Of a DNA stretch of 64,000 nucleotides, positions 25,314 to 34,473 are shown in pieces; position 1 is the first letter of the stretch, and every line of letters starts with the position of its first letter. The stretch covers positions 62,001 to 126,000 of the forward strand of contig CAJMOB010000007.1 in assembly GCA_905214925.1 (NCBI GenBank), in the 5' to 3' direction. The notes beneath the pieces are model-generated. The model saw only the letters and a program-made list of their open reading frames with translations. It was not told the origin of the DNA and made no database searches. The translations under genes were made by a program, and so were the position numbers. The stretch is from Scybalomonas sp905214925. Its GTDB lineage: Bacteria > Bacillota > Clostridia > Lachnospirales > Lachnospiraceae.

Positions 25314-26465
25314 ATGGAACAATTAAAAAATGTAATAAGAGAAGAATTAAATTGTAATTTAAATCAGATTATTATTAGCAATCAAAGAAAGAAAGATGCG
25401 GTAAAAAAGGTGAAAATTCGTCCTGTGTTAATGAAGGACGAGCTATATTTTCAAGCATCAGAAACTGTAGATAAAAAAGAAATTCATACGAATTATACAG
25501 CAGAGCAGTTGCTTGATAAAATTGAGACTTGGTTAAGAGAACAATTTAAGCAACTAGAGCTTACAAGTGCTACTCATACGATTCATGCCCTTGTGAGCAA
25601 GAAGGGAAAGGCTACCATTAAGGTAAAGAACGAATGTAATGAAAGAAAGCAACCGTTAGAGCATAATCGGAAGAAAGAATATATTATCGAAAGTGGAAAA
25701 CCGATCGATTTTCTCGTGGATCTTGGAGTTATGACAAAGGAGGGAAAAATTGTCCATGCAAAGTATGATAAATTCAAACAGATCAATCGATTTTTAGAGT
25801 TTATTGAAGATATTTTACCTCATCTTCCAAAAGATAGAGAGGTTACGATTATTGATTTTGGCTGTGGAAAATCTTATTTGACATTTGCTATGTATCACTA
25901 TCTAAAAGTGATGAAAGAGTATGATATTCGAATCATAGGATTGGATTTAAAAGAAGATGTCATTGCTTATTGTAATCAATTGAAGGAACGCTATGGCTAT
26001 GAGAAATTAAATTTTTACCAAGGGAATATTGAATCTTTTGAAGGGGTTTCTCATGTAGATATGGTTGTAACACTCCATGCTTGTGATACTGCAACGGATT
26101 ATGCCATTGATAAGGCTGTTCGATGGGGGGCTTCCGTTATTTTATCCGTTCCATGTTGTCAACATGAATTAAATGGGCAGATGCATAGTGAGATGTTAGA
26201 GCCAATTATGCAATATGGACTATTGAGAGAGCGTTTTTGTGCCATTGCTACCGATGGGCTTCGTGCTCAACTTCTTGAAATGGCAGGATATCGCACACAG
26301 ATTTTAGAATTTATCGATATGGAGCATACACCAAAAAATTTATTGATTCGGGCAGTAAAAACAGGAAAGAAAGCAAATAATCGTGCAGAGTACGAAAGAT
26401 TAAGGGATTTCTTATCCGTGGAACCAACGTTAGAGCGTCTTTGGAAGGATGGAAAGATACTATGA
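25314..26465 (+). CDS. Class I SAM-dependent methyltransferase
   Basis: 383-aa two-part protein. The N-terminal 150 residues are a poorly defined basic domain (NQRKKDAVKKVKIRP), possibly RNA-binding. The C-terminal methyltransferase domain has motif I DFGCGKSYLTFAMYHYL (about 180-196), motif II IIGLDLKED, and a later HACDTATDYAIDKAV with VPCCQHELN. It resembles Methyltransf_32 family proteins, whose substrates are mostly unproven. Its end overlaps the upstream region of the next gene, whose start codon is 3 nt before this stop. Confidence 0.82.
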   Translation: MEQLKNVIREELNCNLNQIIISNQRKKDAVKKVKIRPVLMKDELYFQASETVDKKEIHTNYTAEQLLDKIETWLREQFKQLELTSATHTIHALVSKKGKATIKVKNECNERKQPLEHNRKKEYIIESGKPIDFLVDLGVMTKEGKIVHAKYDKFKQINRFLEFIEDILPHLPKDREVTIIDFGCGKSYLTFAMYHYLKVMKEYDIRIIGLDLKEDVIAYCNQLKERYGYEKLNFYQGNIESFEGVSHVDMVVTLHACDTATDYAIDKAVRWGASVILSVPCCQHELNGQMHSEMLEPIMQYGLLRERFCAIATDGLRAQLLEMAGYRTQILEFIDMEHTPKNLLIRAVKTGKKANNRAEYERLRDFLSVEPTLERLWKDGKIL

Positions 26466-28996
26466 TAAAACAAGTAATCGCTAGAGTGATTGTTTTTTTC
26501 ATCACTTTTTTAGGAGGACTATTTTATTTTAATTATCTATCGACAGCAGGAAAGACAGAGATGTCAGCGGAGATGAATCAGGCCACATTGCCAGTTCTCT
26601 ATATCCAAAGTGGAGATCAATATATTAATGAGATGCATGGATATACAGGTGAAATGGATGAGAGTATGTTAAAAGATACGTTGACACCTGTGGAAAATAA
26701 TAAACAGTTATCAGTTTATATCAAAGAGTACGATAATACCATCACTTCTCTTCAGTATGAGCTTTTAAATGTGAGCGGAAATGAAGTGATAGAAAAAGGA
26801 ACGATTAAAAAACTTACAAAAGCATCTGGTGGTGTTATCGCTAAGATCAACTGGAAGAAAGTACTGACAGAGAAAAAGGACTATACATTAAAGTTAACTT
26901 TAAAACCAGATGGTGGTGTTGCCACGAATTATTATACAAGAGTGCGCTATCGAGAAGAATTTCATTTAAAAGAGTATTTGGAATTTGTAAATTATTTCCA
27001 TGACACAACCTTTGAGCCAGAAAAAGCCAATGAAGAGCTTAAAGTTTATATGGAGCCAAGAGAAGATGTATCCAATAACTCATTAACTTCTGTTAATATT
27101 CATTCAAGTATGGAAAGTTTGACATTTGCCAAATTGAAACCAAAACAAGAGGGAAAGATGCAAATTAGTATTCAGGAGTTAGGAGATGATACGATTTCCC
27201 TTGAGACCTATTATGTGCTTTCTACAGAAAATAGTAAAAAGCAAAAAGAATATTTTTATGTAACAGAATATTATCGGATTAAGTATGGGGAAGAGCGCAT
27301 GTATTTACTTGATTTTGAACGTCATCAAGAAGAATTCTTCAATCCAAAATTAATCGACAGTGCAAAAAATGCGTTTAAATTAGGAATTGCCTCTAATCAG
27401 AATATTCAACTAGCCACAAGTTCTGATTTGAAGAAAATGGCAGTGGTGAGAGAACGTCAGCTTTGGTATTATGACTATAAATCTGTGAGTATGACAAAGG
27501 TATTTAGTTTCCGCCAAGACAATGCGATCGAAGCTAGAAATGATTATAATCAGCATAATATAAAAATCATTCGTATGGAAGAAGATGGAACGATTTATTT
27601 TGCAGTTTATGGCTATATGAACCGTGGACGCCATGAGGGAACTTGTGGAATTGCACTATATGAGTTTGATCCTAATGAAACAACCATCGAAGAGCTTTTA
27701 TATGTGCCATCAAAATCTACTTATAGCTCTTTAAAAGATGAAGTGGAACAGGTGCTTTACTATAATGCGGAACAGCAATTTTTCTTCTTAATGGACGGTC
27801 AGATTCATAAGATTGATTGCAATACAAAAGAAGAGACGGTTATCGCTAAAAATGTAACAGCAACAAGCGCAGTTTCTAGCAAAGATGGCACTCTTTTGGC
27901 AATTCAAGATAATATAAAACCTGTGAAAAATACAAAGATTGTTGTTTGGAACTTGGATACAGGAAAACGATCTGCAATTCAAGCGAAAAAAGGAGAACGA
28001 TTGCAAAATATTGGATTTGTTGGAAATAATCTTCTTTATGGAATTGCAAAATATAGTGATATAAAAGATAAGGATAATGATGAAGCCATTTTCCCAATGT
28101 ATGTGATTAAAATGTGCGATTCTAAGATGAAGCAAAGTACCACATATAAAAAAGATGGCATCTATGTGAGCCAAGCTCGGATTGATGGACAGGCATTAGA
28201 GCTTATACGGGTGAAAAAGTCTGGAAATGATTATGTGGAAACGGATTCTGATATTATGATCCGAAAAGAGGAAGCAGAAGACAGTGGACTTTTATTTTCT
28301 TTATCTTATAGCGCGGATCGTTATAATCAGCTTTATTTAGTTTTCCCAAATCATATTTACATTACAACGCCACCACAAATCATGACAACAAGAGAAGTGA
28401 TCTTTGATGATTATAGAACCGTGACAATTGCATCAAGAAAATCAGTTGTGAGCAAATATTATGTATCACTCAATGGACAGCTGTTAAACGGATATTCAAA
28501 AGCTGGTGATGCTATCCAAATGGCTGCTGAAAAAGGCGGAGATGTATTAGGAAGTGGACAACAATATATATGGCAATCAGGAGAAACGCCATTATATGCT
28601 GGCTTTGCACCAGAAGTGGATACGATTGTAGCAAGAGATGTAAAAGATTCTAAAAATGCTTGTATGGCAATGATTCTTCAGTATGAAAATATTCAGGCCA
28701 GCTATACGGATTTAGTTCTTGCCAATGCTTCTATGGATACCATGTTAAATCAGTATCTTGGTAAAAGAAGTGTGAACTTGTCAGGAGCTACGTTAAGCCA
28801 AGCGCTTTATTATGTAGGAAAAGGAGCGCCTGTTGTAGCAAGAGTAAAAGAAGACTATTATATTTTAATTACAAGTTATAATAGTACGGATATTCGTTAT
28901 ACGGATCCTGTGAAGGGAATGGTAATAAAAGAATCAAGAAGTCAAGTGGAAGAAATGCTTGCAGATAAGATTTTCTATAGTTATATCAAGCAATAA
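26462..28996 (+). CDS. Large exported protein: beta-propeller-like region and C39-like C-terminus
   Basis: 844-aa protein anchored or exported by an N-terminal hydrophobic segment (residues 5-27). The middle (about 290-640) has repeated strand patterns with phrases such as LWYYDYKSVSMTKVF and IVVWNLDTGKRSAI, suggesting a WD/YVTN-like propeller. The last 150 residues resemble a C39-like peptidase fold: KNACMAMILQYENI would carry the Cys. The expected His position lies in a VKEDYYILITSYN strand followed by YTDPVKG, with Tyr where His is expected, so activity is doubtful. The start at 26462 overlaps the methyltransferase stop; an in-frame ATG at 26441 has a poorer site. Function unknown. Confidence 0.7.
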   Translation: MIKQVIARVIVFFITFLGGLFYFNYLSTAGKTEMSAEMNQATLPVLYIQSGDQYINEMHGYTGEMDESMLKDTLTPVENNKQLSVYIKEYDNTITSLQYELLNVSGNEVIEKGTIKKLTKASGGVIAKINWKKVLTEKKDYTLKLTLKPDGGVATNYYTRVRYREEFHLKEYLEFVNYFHDTTFEPEKANEELKVYMEPREDVSNNSLTSVNIHSSMESLTFAKLKPKQEGKMQISIQELGDDTISLETYYVLSTENSKKQKEYFYVTEYYRIKYGEERMYLLDFERHQEEFFNPKLIDSAKNAFKLGIASNQNIQLATSSDLKKMAVVRERQLWYYDYKSVSMTKVFSFRQDNAIEARNDYNQHNIKIIRMEEDGTIYFAVYGYMNRGRHEGTCGIALYEFDPNETTIEELLYVPSKSTYSSLKDEVEQVLYYNAEQQFFFLMDGQIHKIDCNTKEETVIAKNVTATSAVSSKDGTLLAIQDNIKPVKNTKIVVWNLDTGKRSAIQAKKGERLQNIGFVGNNLLYGIAKYSDIKDKDNDEAIFPMYVIKMCDSKMKQSTTYKKDGIYVSQARIDGQALELIRVKKSGNDYVETDSDIMIRKEEAEDSGLLFSLSYSADRYNQLYLVFPNHIYITTPPQIMTTREVIFDDYRTVTIASRKSVVSKYYVSLNGQLLNGYSKAGDAIQMAAEKGGDVLGSGQQYIWQSGETPLYAGFAPEVDTIVARDVKDSKNACMAMILQYENIQASYTDLVLANASMDTMLNQYLGKRSVNLSGATLSQALYYVGKGAPVVARVKEDYYILITSYNSTDIRYTDPVKGMVIKESRSQVEEMLADKIFYSYIKQ

Positions 28997-29022
28997 ACGA
29001 TGAAAAGCACGTTTTGTGAGCG
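28996..29022 (-). repeat. Dispersed hairpin repeat, copy 7 (minus orientation, degenerate)
   Basis: Read on the minus strand it ends ACAAAACGTGCTTTTCATCGTT, matching CAAAACATGCTTCTCATCGTT of copy 3. The left arm has decayed. It begins at the stop codon of the preceding gene. Confidence 0.5.
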
Positions 29023-29064
29023 ATTGGCTACTTGAGTTGCTTTCGTGTAAATAAAGGAAAAGAA

Positions 29065-29090
29065 GAAGGGCTGATAGTGATCAGCCCTTC
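29065..29090 (+). terminator. Strong hairpin before the SbcD-like gene
   Basis: GAAGGGCTGAT (29065-29075) / ATCAGCCCTTC (29080-29090), 11 perfect pairs with a 4-nt loop. The following sequence is only moderately T-rich (CGTCTATCTATAT), so it may be a weak terminator or attenuator. It could also be the first hairpin of repeat copy 7 read on the minus strand. Confidence 0.5.
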
Positions 29091-29116
29091 CGTCTATCTA
29101 TATGGAGGAACGAGCA

Positions 29117-30169
29117 ATGAAGTTGATACACATGGCAGATGTGCATTTGAATCGCATGCCAGAAGAACGAGAAGGAATTGGGTCTATTCGAAAACAAGAA
29201 ATTCAAGATACTTTTGACCAAGTGCTAATTCAAGCAAAAAAAGAAAAGGTAGATTGTATTTTAATTGCGGGAGATCTCTATGATCACCCTCCTATGATGG
29301 AGGAACTGAAAGAATTAAATGCTAGGTTTAAAAAGTTAAGTCCTATTACGATTGTGTTAATTGCAGGGAATCATGATTTTGTAGAAGAAAATGGTTCTTA
29401 TGAGCGGTTTGAGTTTGCAGAAAATGTTATTTTTCTAAAAAGCAAGACATTACAATCTCATTATGTGGAATCACTGAATACTACCTTTTGGGGATTTAGC
29501 TATCATCAAAGAGAAATAAGAGAGTCTTTGTATGATAGAATAGAGCCAGTAAAAGGCGAGGGATATCACATTTTATTAGCCCATGGAGGAGATGAAACTC
29601 ATATTCCGATTGATTATGAGAATTTAAAGTGGCTAGGGTTTGATTATATTGCTCTTGGGCATATTCATAAACAAGAGCAGATTGTAGAAGACTTTATGGG
29701 ATATTCTGGATCGTTAGAGCCCCTTGATCGAACGGAAAAAGGGGAACATGGATATTATCTTGTAGATATTTCGGAAGAAGGACAAAGAATGACTTTTGTA
29801 CCAGTGGCTAAGAGAAGTTATGAAGTAATTGAGGTTGAAGTAGAAGAAGATGAGACGCTATTTGATTTGACAGGTCGTATTGAAGATGAGATGATAGAGC
29901 GAGGACGTCAGAACTTCTATGAGATTCATATGACAGGATATACATCCCTTTCTAAGAAATTTTCTTTTGAGGCGTTAGAAAAAAAATATTATATTATTGA
30001 TATTTTAGATGAGACGATGAAAGATTATGATGAAAACGAGTTTTATGAAGAGAATAAGGAAAATATTCTTGGAATGTTTATTGAAGAGATACGATCTCTT
30101 TCGGATCCCTATAAAGAAGAAGCGATGACAATGGGAATTGAAGCATTGCTTCACACGAAGGTGAAATAA
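29117..30169 (+). CDS. SbcD/YhaO-like metallophosphoesterase (DNA repair nuclease)
   Basis: 350-aa calcineurin-type nuclease subunit. Metal-site motifs are in order: MADVHLN (DxH), GDLYDH, GNHDF, LAHGGDE and GHIHKQE. The partner ATPase follows 18 nt downstream, the normal SbcCD/YhaO-YhaN pairing that processes DNA ends and hairpins. The start at 29117 is placed by GGAGG 8-12 nt upstream; the in-frame ATG at 29102 overlaps that site. The C-terminal capping domain (about 240-350) is less conserved. Confidence 0.87.
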   Translation: MKLIHMADVHLNRMPEEREGIGSIRKQEIQDTFDQVLIQAKKEKVDCILIAGDLYDHPPMMEELKELNARFKKLSPITIVLIAGNHDFVEENGSYERFEFAENVIFLKSKTLQSHYVESLNTTFWGFSYHQREIRESLYDRIEPVKGEGYHILLAHGGDETHIPIDYENLKWLGFDYIALGHIHKQEQIVEDFMGYSGSLEPLDRTEKGEHGYYLVDISEEGQRMTFVPVAKRSYEVIEVEVEEDETLFDLTGRIEDEMIERGRQNFYEIHMTGYTSLSKKFSFEALEKKYYIIDILDETMKDYDENEFYEENKENILGMFIEEIRSLSDPYKEEAMTMGIEALLHTKVK

Positions 30170-30187
30170 AGAGAGATAGGAGACACT

Positions 30188-31987
30188 ATGATTATTCGTA
30201 AAATTATAATCGAAGGGTTTGGAAAATTTCATAGAACCGCCTTTGAGTTCGATTCAGGCATTAATTTAGTCTATGGAGCCAATGAGGCAGGAAAAACTAC
30301 TTGTCAGCAGTTTTTGCTTGTCATGCTTTATGATGTTGAGAGGCTTCGTGGAAAAGGGGCAAAGACGGATAGCTATACTCGTTATTATCCTCGTTATGGA
30401 GGGCGGTATGGTGGTATTATGGATTTTCAGGTAGATGGGAAAGAATATCGTCTTCAACGGATTTTTCGAAGAGAAAAAAGAGAGCTTCATTTATATGAGA
30501 AAGAGACAGGAAGGGAGCTTCCAATCGAAAAGGAATTGTTTACAACTCTTTCTTTTATGAATAAAGAGCAATATATGGAGACATTATTTATGACGCCCAA
30601 TCATCTAAAGACAGGGGCCTATTTAAAAGAAGAATTAAATCGGTATACCAATCGGATTGCAGGGACAGGAAGTGCAAAATTTGATGCTTTAGAAGCAATT
30701 CGATATTTACAATCAGAGAAGAGAAAAAATAGTTCGAAAAAGATGGAAGAGGAGCTGAATCAGATTCGAACAACATTGATGGAATATGAGTCGTTACTAG
30801 AGCAAAAGAAAGAGCTTTTAGAAGAAGAGAAAAGACTAGAAGAACAGATCAAGCAATTGGATTTAGAAGAGGCTCGTTATAAAGAGGCATTACAAAGCCG
30901 TCAAAGAGAGCAAGAGCGCAAAGTGGAACAGCGAGTTATGGAACTCTATGAAAAAGAGGCAAAGGCAAAAAAAGAGCAATGGGAATTACAATATAAAAAA
31001 TTGTTAGAGGAAAAGAAGCGTTTAGAAGAACAGCGAAAACAAGAAGAACTGCGTCTACAGGCAAAGTTACAAGAAGAAGAGCAGATAGGAAATGGATTAA
31101 ATAGTTCGGGGCTATTTGGTATTTGCTTCATTGCTGGACTTTTTGGATTGTTAAAAGAGTGGTATCTTCCTTCGATTATTATTTGGATTTTGGGTGGTCT
31201 TGCGTTCTTTTTCACCATTTACCAAAAAAAGAAAGAGCGGAAAAACTTGCGTCATAACGGAAGTATGGTACAATTAGAGAGTGAAAATGAGGAACTTGCT
31301 TTCAATATCGATCTAGGGTTAAAAGAAATAGAAGAAAAAGTGCTGGCAGAAGAAGTGGATGAGGAGTCCATCATAGAACAACAAGTGGATTATAGTGCTA
31401 TGAGAATGGAGATTGATCAGAAGCTTTTTGAGAATCATATGAAACAGCGTTATCTTCTAGAAAAAGAAGAGAAGAAACGACATTTGGAAGTAGAGTATCA
31501 AAACATAAAAGAAGAGCAGAAGAGATTAGAAGGTAAAAATCATTCTGCCGATCTTGCAATTTCGATTCTAAAAAAATTATCATCCAAAATTTATGATGAA
31601 TTTGGTAATTCTTTTAGTGAAGAAGTATCAAACATAATGACAGCCATTACCGATCATCGTTATGAGAGAATTATGATCGATGAGCAGATGGGGATTTTAG
31701 TGGAGAGTGATGGAGGATTCGTAGGAATGGAATCTTTAAGTTTAGGAACAGTGGAACAAATTTATTTCGCTATCCGAATGGCTGCAGCGAAGCTCTTTAT
31801 GAAAGGGGAACCCCTTCCGATTCTAATAGACGATAGTTTTGGCAGTTTTGATGAAGAAAGACTGGGAAGGACATTGGATTTTCTCTCGAAATACGATTAT
31901 CCACAAATATTTGTATTTACATGTGATAAGCGAATTCGAGATATACTTATAAATCAGCGAACAGAGTTTTCCTATTTGGAACTGTAA
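30188..31987 (+). CDS. SbcC/YhaN-like AAA ATPase with central coiled coil and membrane segments
   Basis: 599-aa SMC-like ATPase. The N-terminal head has IIIEGFGKFHRTAFEF and Walker A GANEAGKTT (about 36). Long coiled coils cover about 185-305 and 385-460. Two hydrophobic helices interrupt them at about 315-350 (SGLFGICFIAGLFGLL and SIIIWILGGLAFFFTIY). The C-terminal head has the signature LSLGTVEQIYFAIRMA and Walker B PILIDDSFGSFDE. It is shorter than Bacillus YhaN, mainly in the coiled coil. The membrane segments suggest a membrane-tethered SbcCD-like complex with the upstream nuclease. Confidence 0.82.
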   Translation: MIIRKIIIEGFGKFHRTAFEFDSGINLVYGANEAGKTTCQQFLLVMLYDVERLRGKGAKTDSYTRYYPRYGGRYGGIMDFQVDGKEYRLQRIFRREKRELHLYEKETGRELPIEKELFTTLSFMNKEQYMETLFMTPNHLKTGAYLKEELNRYTNRIAGTGSAKFDALEAIRYLQSEKRKNSSKKMEEELNQIRTTLMEYESLLEQKKELLEEEKRLEEQIKQLDLEEARYKEALQSRQREQERKVEQRVMELYEKEAKAKKEQWELQYKKLLEEKKRLEEQRKQEELRLQAKLQEEEQIGNGLNSSGLFGICFIAGLFGLLKEWYLPSIIIWILGGLAFFFTIYQKKKERKNLRHNGSMVQLESENEELAFNIDLGLKEIEEKVLAEEVDEESIIEQQVDYSAMRMEIDQKLFENHMKQRYLLEKEEKKRHLEVEYQNIKEEQKRLEGKNHSADLAISILKKLSSKIYDEFGNSFSEEVSNIMTAITDHRYERIMIDEQMGILVESDGGFVGMESLSLGTVEQIYFAIRMAAAKLFMKGEPLPILIDDSFGSFDEERLGRTLDFLSKYDYPQIFVFTCDKRIRDILINQRTEFSYLEL

Positions 31988-32007
31988 AAAGACAATGAGG
32001 TGAAAGA

Positions 32008-34398
32008 ATGGCAGACCAGAAAAAAAGAAAATCAACGCCTAGTTCGACGAAGACAAAGACAAAACCAAGAACGAAGGCGAAAACCAAAAAACACTCGAAG
32101 AAAAAGAAGAAAAAGACACTGTTTGGAAGAATTATTCGTATTCAGCTAGGGATTCTTCTTGTTGCATTTTTAGCGATTATGGGATTACTTTACATGAAGT
32201 ATGGAACAGCTGTTATCGCTATGTACAAGGATGCAAAACAGCTTGTGGCAGAATCTACGCCAGAGACATTTAAGGCATCTGAGACAAGTCTTGTTTATGA
32301 TAGTGACAAGAAGCTCATGAAGAAAATTAAAAATGAAAAAGAGGTATACTATCTAGAGTATGAAGATATTCCACAATATGCAATTGATGCAATGATTTCT
32401 ATTGAAGATAAGAAGTTCTATGAACATAATGGAATTGATCTAAAAGCCATTATGCGTGCGGGAATTGGTGTTATCTTTAATAAGTCTTATGGTGGTGGAA
32501 GTACCATTACCCAACAGCTTAGTCGTAACGTATTTTTAACGACAAGATATTCATGGGAGCGTAAAGTAGAAGAGATTTTCTTATCGCTTGACATGGAGAA
32601 AAAATATAGCAAAGATCAAATCATGGAATTTTATTTAAATAATATTTATTTCATGAATGGATATTATGGAATTCAAGCAGCTAGTAAGGGGTATTTTGGA
32701 AAAGATGTGAACAAGCTTTCCTTATCACAAATTGCAACACTTTGTGCGATTCCAAATAATCCAAACTTATATAATCCAAGAGAAAAATTGGAGAACACAT
32801 TAAAACGTCGTGATCGTATTTTAAAGAACATGCGTGATGATGGTAAGATCACGGAAGAACAGTATCAAGAAGCAATTAATGAAAAGATAAAAATTAAAAA
32901 TAAGACGACAGATATTAACAACTATGTAGAAACTTTTGTATATGATAGTGCAATTAAGGCTCTCATGAAAGAGGATGGATTTAAATTCAAATACTCTTTT
33001 AAAAATTCAGATGAAAAAGAGAAATATACAGAGCAATATAATGAGTCCTATGCACAACATCAAAAACAATTAAAAACAGCTGGTTATCGTATCTATACAT
33101 CCATTGATTTGGAGAAACAAGAACAATTACAACAAGCGGTAAATGAAGGGCTTGCTCAGTTCACAGAGACAAATGATGATGGTATTTATGCAATGCAAAG
33201 TTCCGCGGTTTCCATTGATAATGAAACGGGAAGAGTGGTAGCCATTGTTGGTGGACGTGAACAAGACGACGTAAATGGATATACATTAAACCGTGCATTC
33301 CAAAGTTTTAGACAGCCTGGTAGTACAATTAAACCACTAGTTGTTTATACGCCAGCGTTTGAAAAATTAGGCTATAATCCAGATTCTATTGTAAATGATA
33401 GCCCGATTGAAGGGGGACCAAAGAATACTGGAGATGTTTATTCTGGAAAAATTCCACTTCGAGAGGCCGTTGCACGTTCTAGAAACGTTGTGGCATGGAG
33501 AATTTATGAAGAGTTAACTCCAGAAGTTGGTATGAACTACTTAAAAGAAATGCAATTTTCTAAGTTAGCAGAAGAGGATTTTCACAATATGTCTACTGCG
33601 TTAGGTGGTTTTAACACAGGTGCTAGTGTTCTAGAAATGGCATCTGGATTTGCAACACTAGAAAATGATGGCGTTTATCGAGAGCCAACTTGTATTGTAA
33701 CAATTAAAGACTCAAAAGGAAACGTTATTGTTGATGATAAGGTGGAAAATAAGTTAATCTATTCTGGAAATGCCGCTCGTATGATGACAGATGTATTAAA
33801 AGGTGTCTTTGAAAGCGGTGGTACAGCAGCTTCTATTGGCGGAATTAGCAATATGGATAGTGCTGGTAAAACAGGAACAACCAATGATAATAAAGACGGT
33901 TGGTTCTGTGGTTATACACCATACTATACAACTGCTGTTTGGGTAGGATATGATCAGCCTCGTTCTATTCCAGATCTTTGGGGATCTTCTTATCCAGCTA
34001 GAATTTGGAAACAATATATGAGTCAAATTCATGAGGGATTAGAAAGAAAAACATTTGAGCCTTATGTATCCACTGGATCAAAAGATATGGTAAGCACTTA
34101 TGATACAGAGGAAGAAACAGAAGCAACGACAGAAGAAACAACAGAATTGACAACAGAAGTTACAACAGAAGAGACGACAGAAGAAACAACAGAAGTCACA
34201 ACAGAAGAAACGACAGAAGCTCCAACAACAGAAGCTCCAACAACGGAAGCTCCAACGACAGAAGCTCCAACGACAGAAGCTCCAGCAACAGAGGCTCCAA
34301 CAGAACAAGAACCAGATACAGAACCGACACCAGATGATGGAAATGATGATAATGGGGCAAACGCTGATAATGGGGCAGTTGATGAGGCAGGAGAGTAA
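32008..34398 (+). CDS. Class A penicillin-binding protein (PBP1A family)
   Basis: 796-aa bifunctional peptidoglycan synthase. A very basic cytoplasmic N-terminus (K/T-rich, 1-40) precedes one membrane anchor (about 46-66). The GT51 glycosyltransferase has EDKKFYEHNGID (about 132) and GGGSTITQQLSRN. The transpeptidase has the SxxK serine in RQPGSTIKP (about 438), SRN (about 490) and KTGTT (about 620). The last 110 residues are a Thr/Glu/Pro-rich repeat tail outside the membrane, which most PBP1A proteins lack. GAGGTGAAAGA precedes the ATG. It is a single-gene unit, separated from prs by a bidirectional terminator. Confidence 0.93.
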   Translation: MADQKKRKSTPSSTKTKTKPRTKAKTKKHSKKKKKKTLFGRIIRIQLGILLVAFLAIMGLLYMKYGTAVIAMYKDAKQLVAESTPETFKASETSLVYDSDKKLMKKIKNEKEVYYLEYEDIPQYAIDAMISIEDKKFYEHNGIDLKAIMRAGIGVIFNKSYGGGSTITQQLSRNVFLTTRYSWERKVEEIFLSLDMEKKYSKDQIMEFYLNNIYFMNGYYGIQAASKGYFGKDVNKLSLSQIATLCAIPNNPNLYNPREKLENTLKRRDRILKNMRDDGKITEEQYQEAINEKIKIKNKTTDINNYVETFVYDSAIKALMKEDGFKFKYSFKNSDEKEKYTEQYNESYAQHQKQLKTAGYRIYTSIDLEKQEQLQQAVNEGLAQFTETNDDGIYAMQSSAVSIDNETGRVVAIVGGREQDDVNGYTLNRAFQSFRQPGSTIKPLVVYTPAFEKLGYNPDSIVNDSPIEGGPKNTGDVYSGKIPLREAVARSRNVVAWRIYEELTPEVGMNYLKEMQFSKLAEEDFHNMSTALGGFNTGASVLEMASGFATLENDGVYREPTCIVTIKDSKGNVIVDDKVENKLIYSGNAARMMTDVLKGVFESGGTAASIGGISNMDSAGKTGTTNDNKDGWFCGYTPYYTTAVWVGYDQPRSIPDLWGSSYPARIWKQYMSQIHEGLERKTFEPYVSTGSKDMVSTYDTEEETEATTEETTELTTEVTTEETTEETTEVTTEETTEAPTTEAPTTEAPTTEAPTTEAPATEAPTEQEPDTEPTPDDGNDDNGANADNGAVDEAGE
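34216..34300 (+). repeat. 15-bp tandem repeats encoding TTEAP units
   Basis: Five to six consecutive 15-nt units (GAAGCTCCAACAACA and variants) inside the PBP tail, preceded by about 100 nt of related ACAACAGAAG-type repeats. They differ mainly at third codon positions, so the repeat is old or has been maintained at protein level. Confidence 0.85.
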
Positions 34399-34431
34399 TA
34401 AAATTGTTGATTTTTCGTAAATTAGGAAAAG

Positions 34432-34462
34432 AAAAAGGAAGTTCAAATTGAACTTCCTTTTT
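34432..34462. terminator. Bidirectional intrinsic terminator
   Basis: AAAAAGGAAGTTC / GAACTTCCTTTTT palindrome between the PBP gene (+) and prs (-), with A- and T-tracts on the two sides. Confidence 0.9.
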
Positions 34463-34473
34463 TTAATTTTTTC

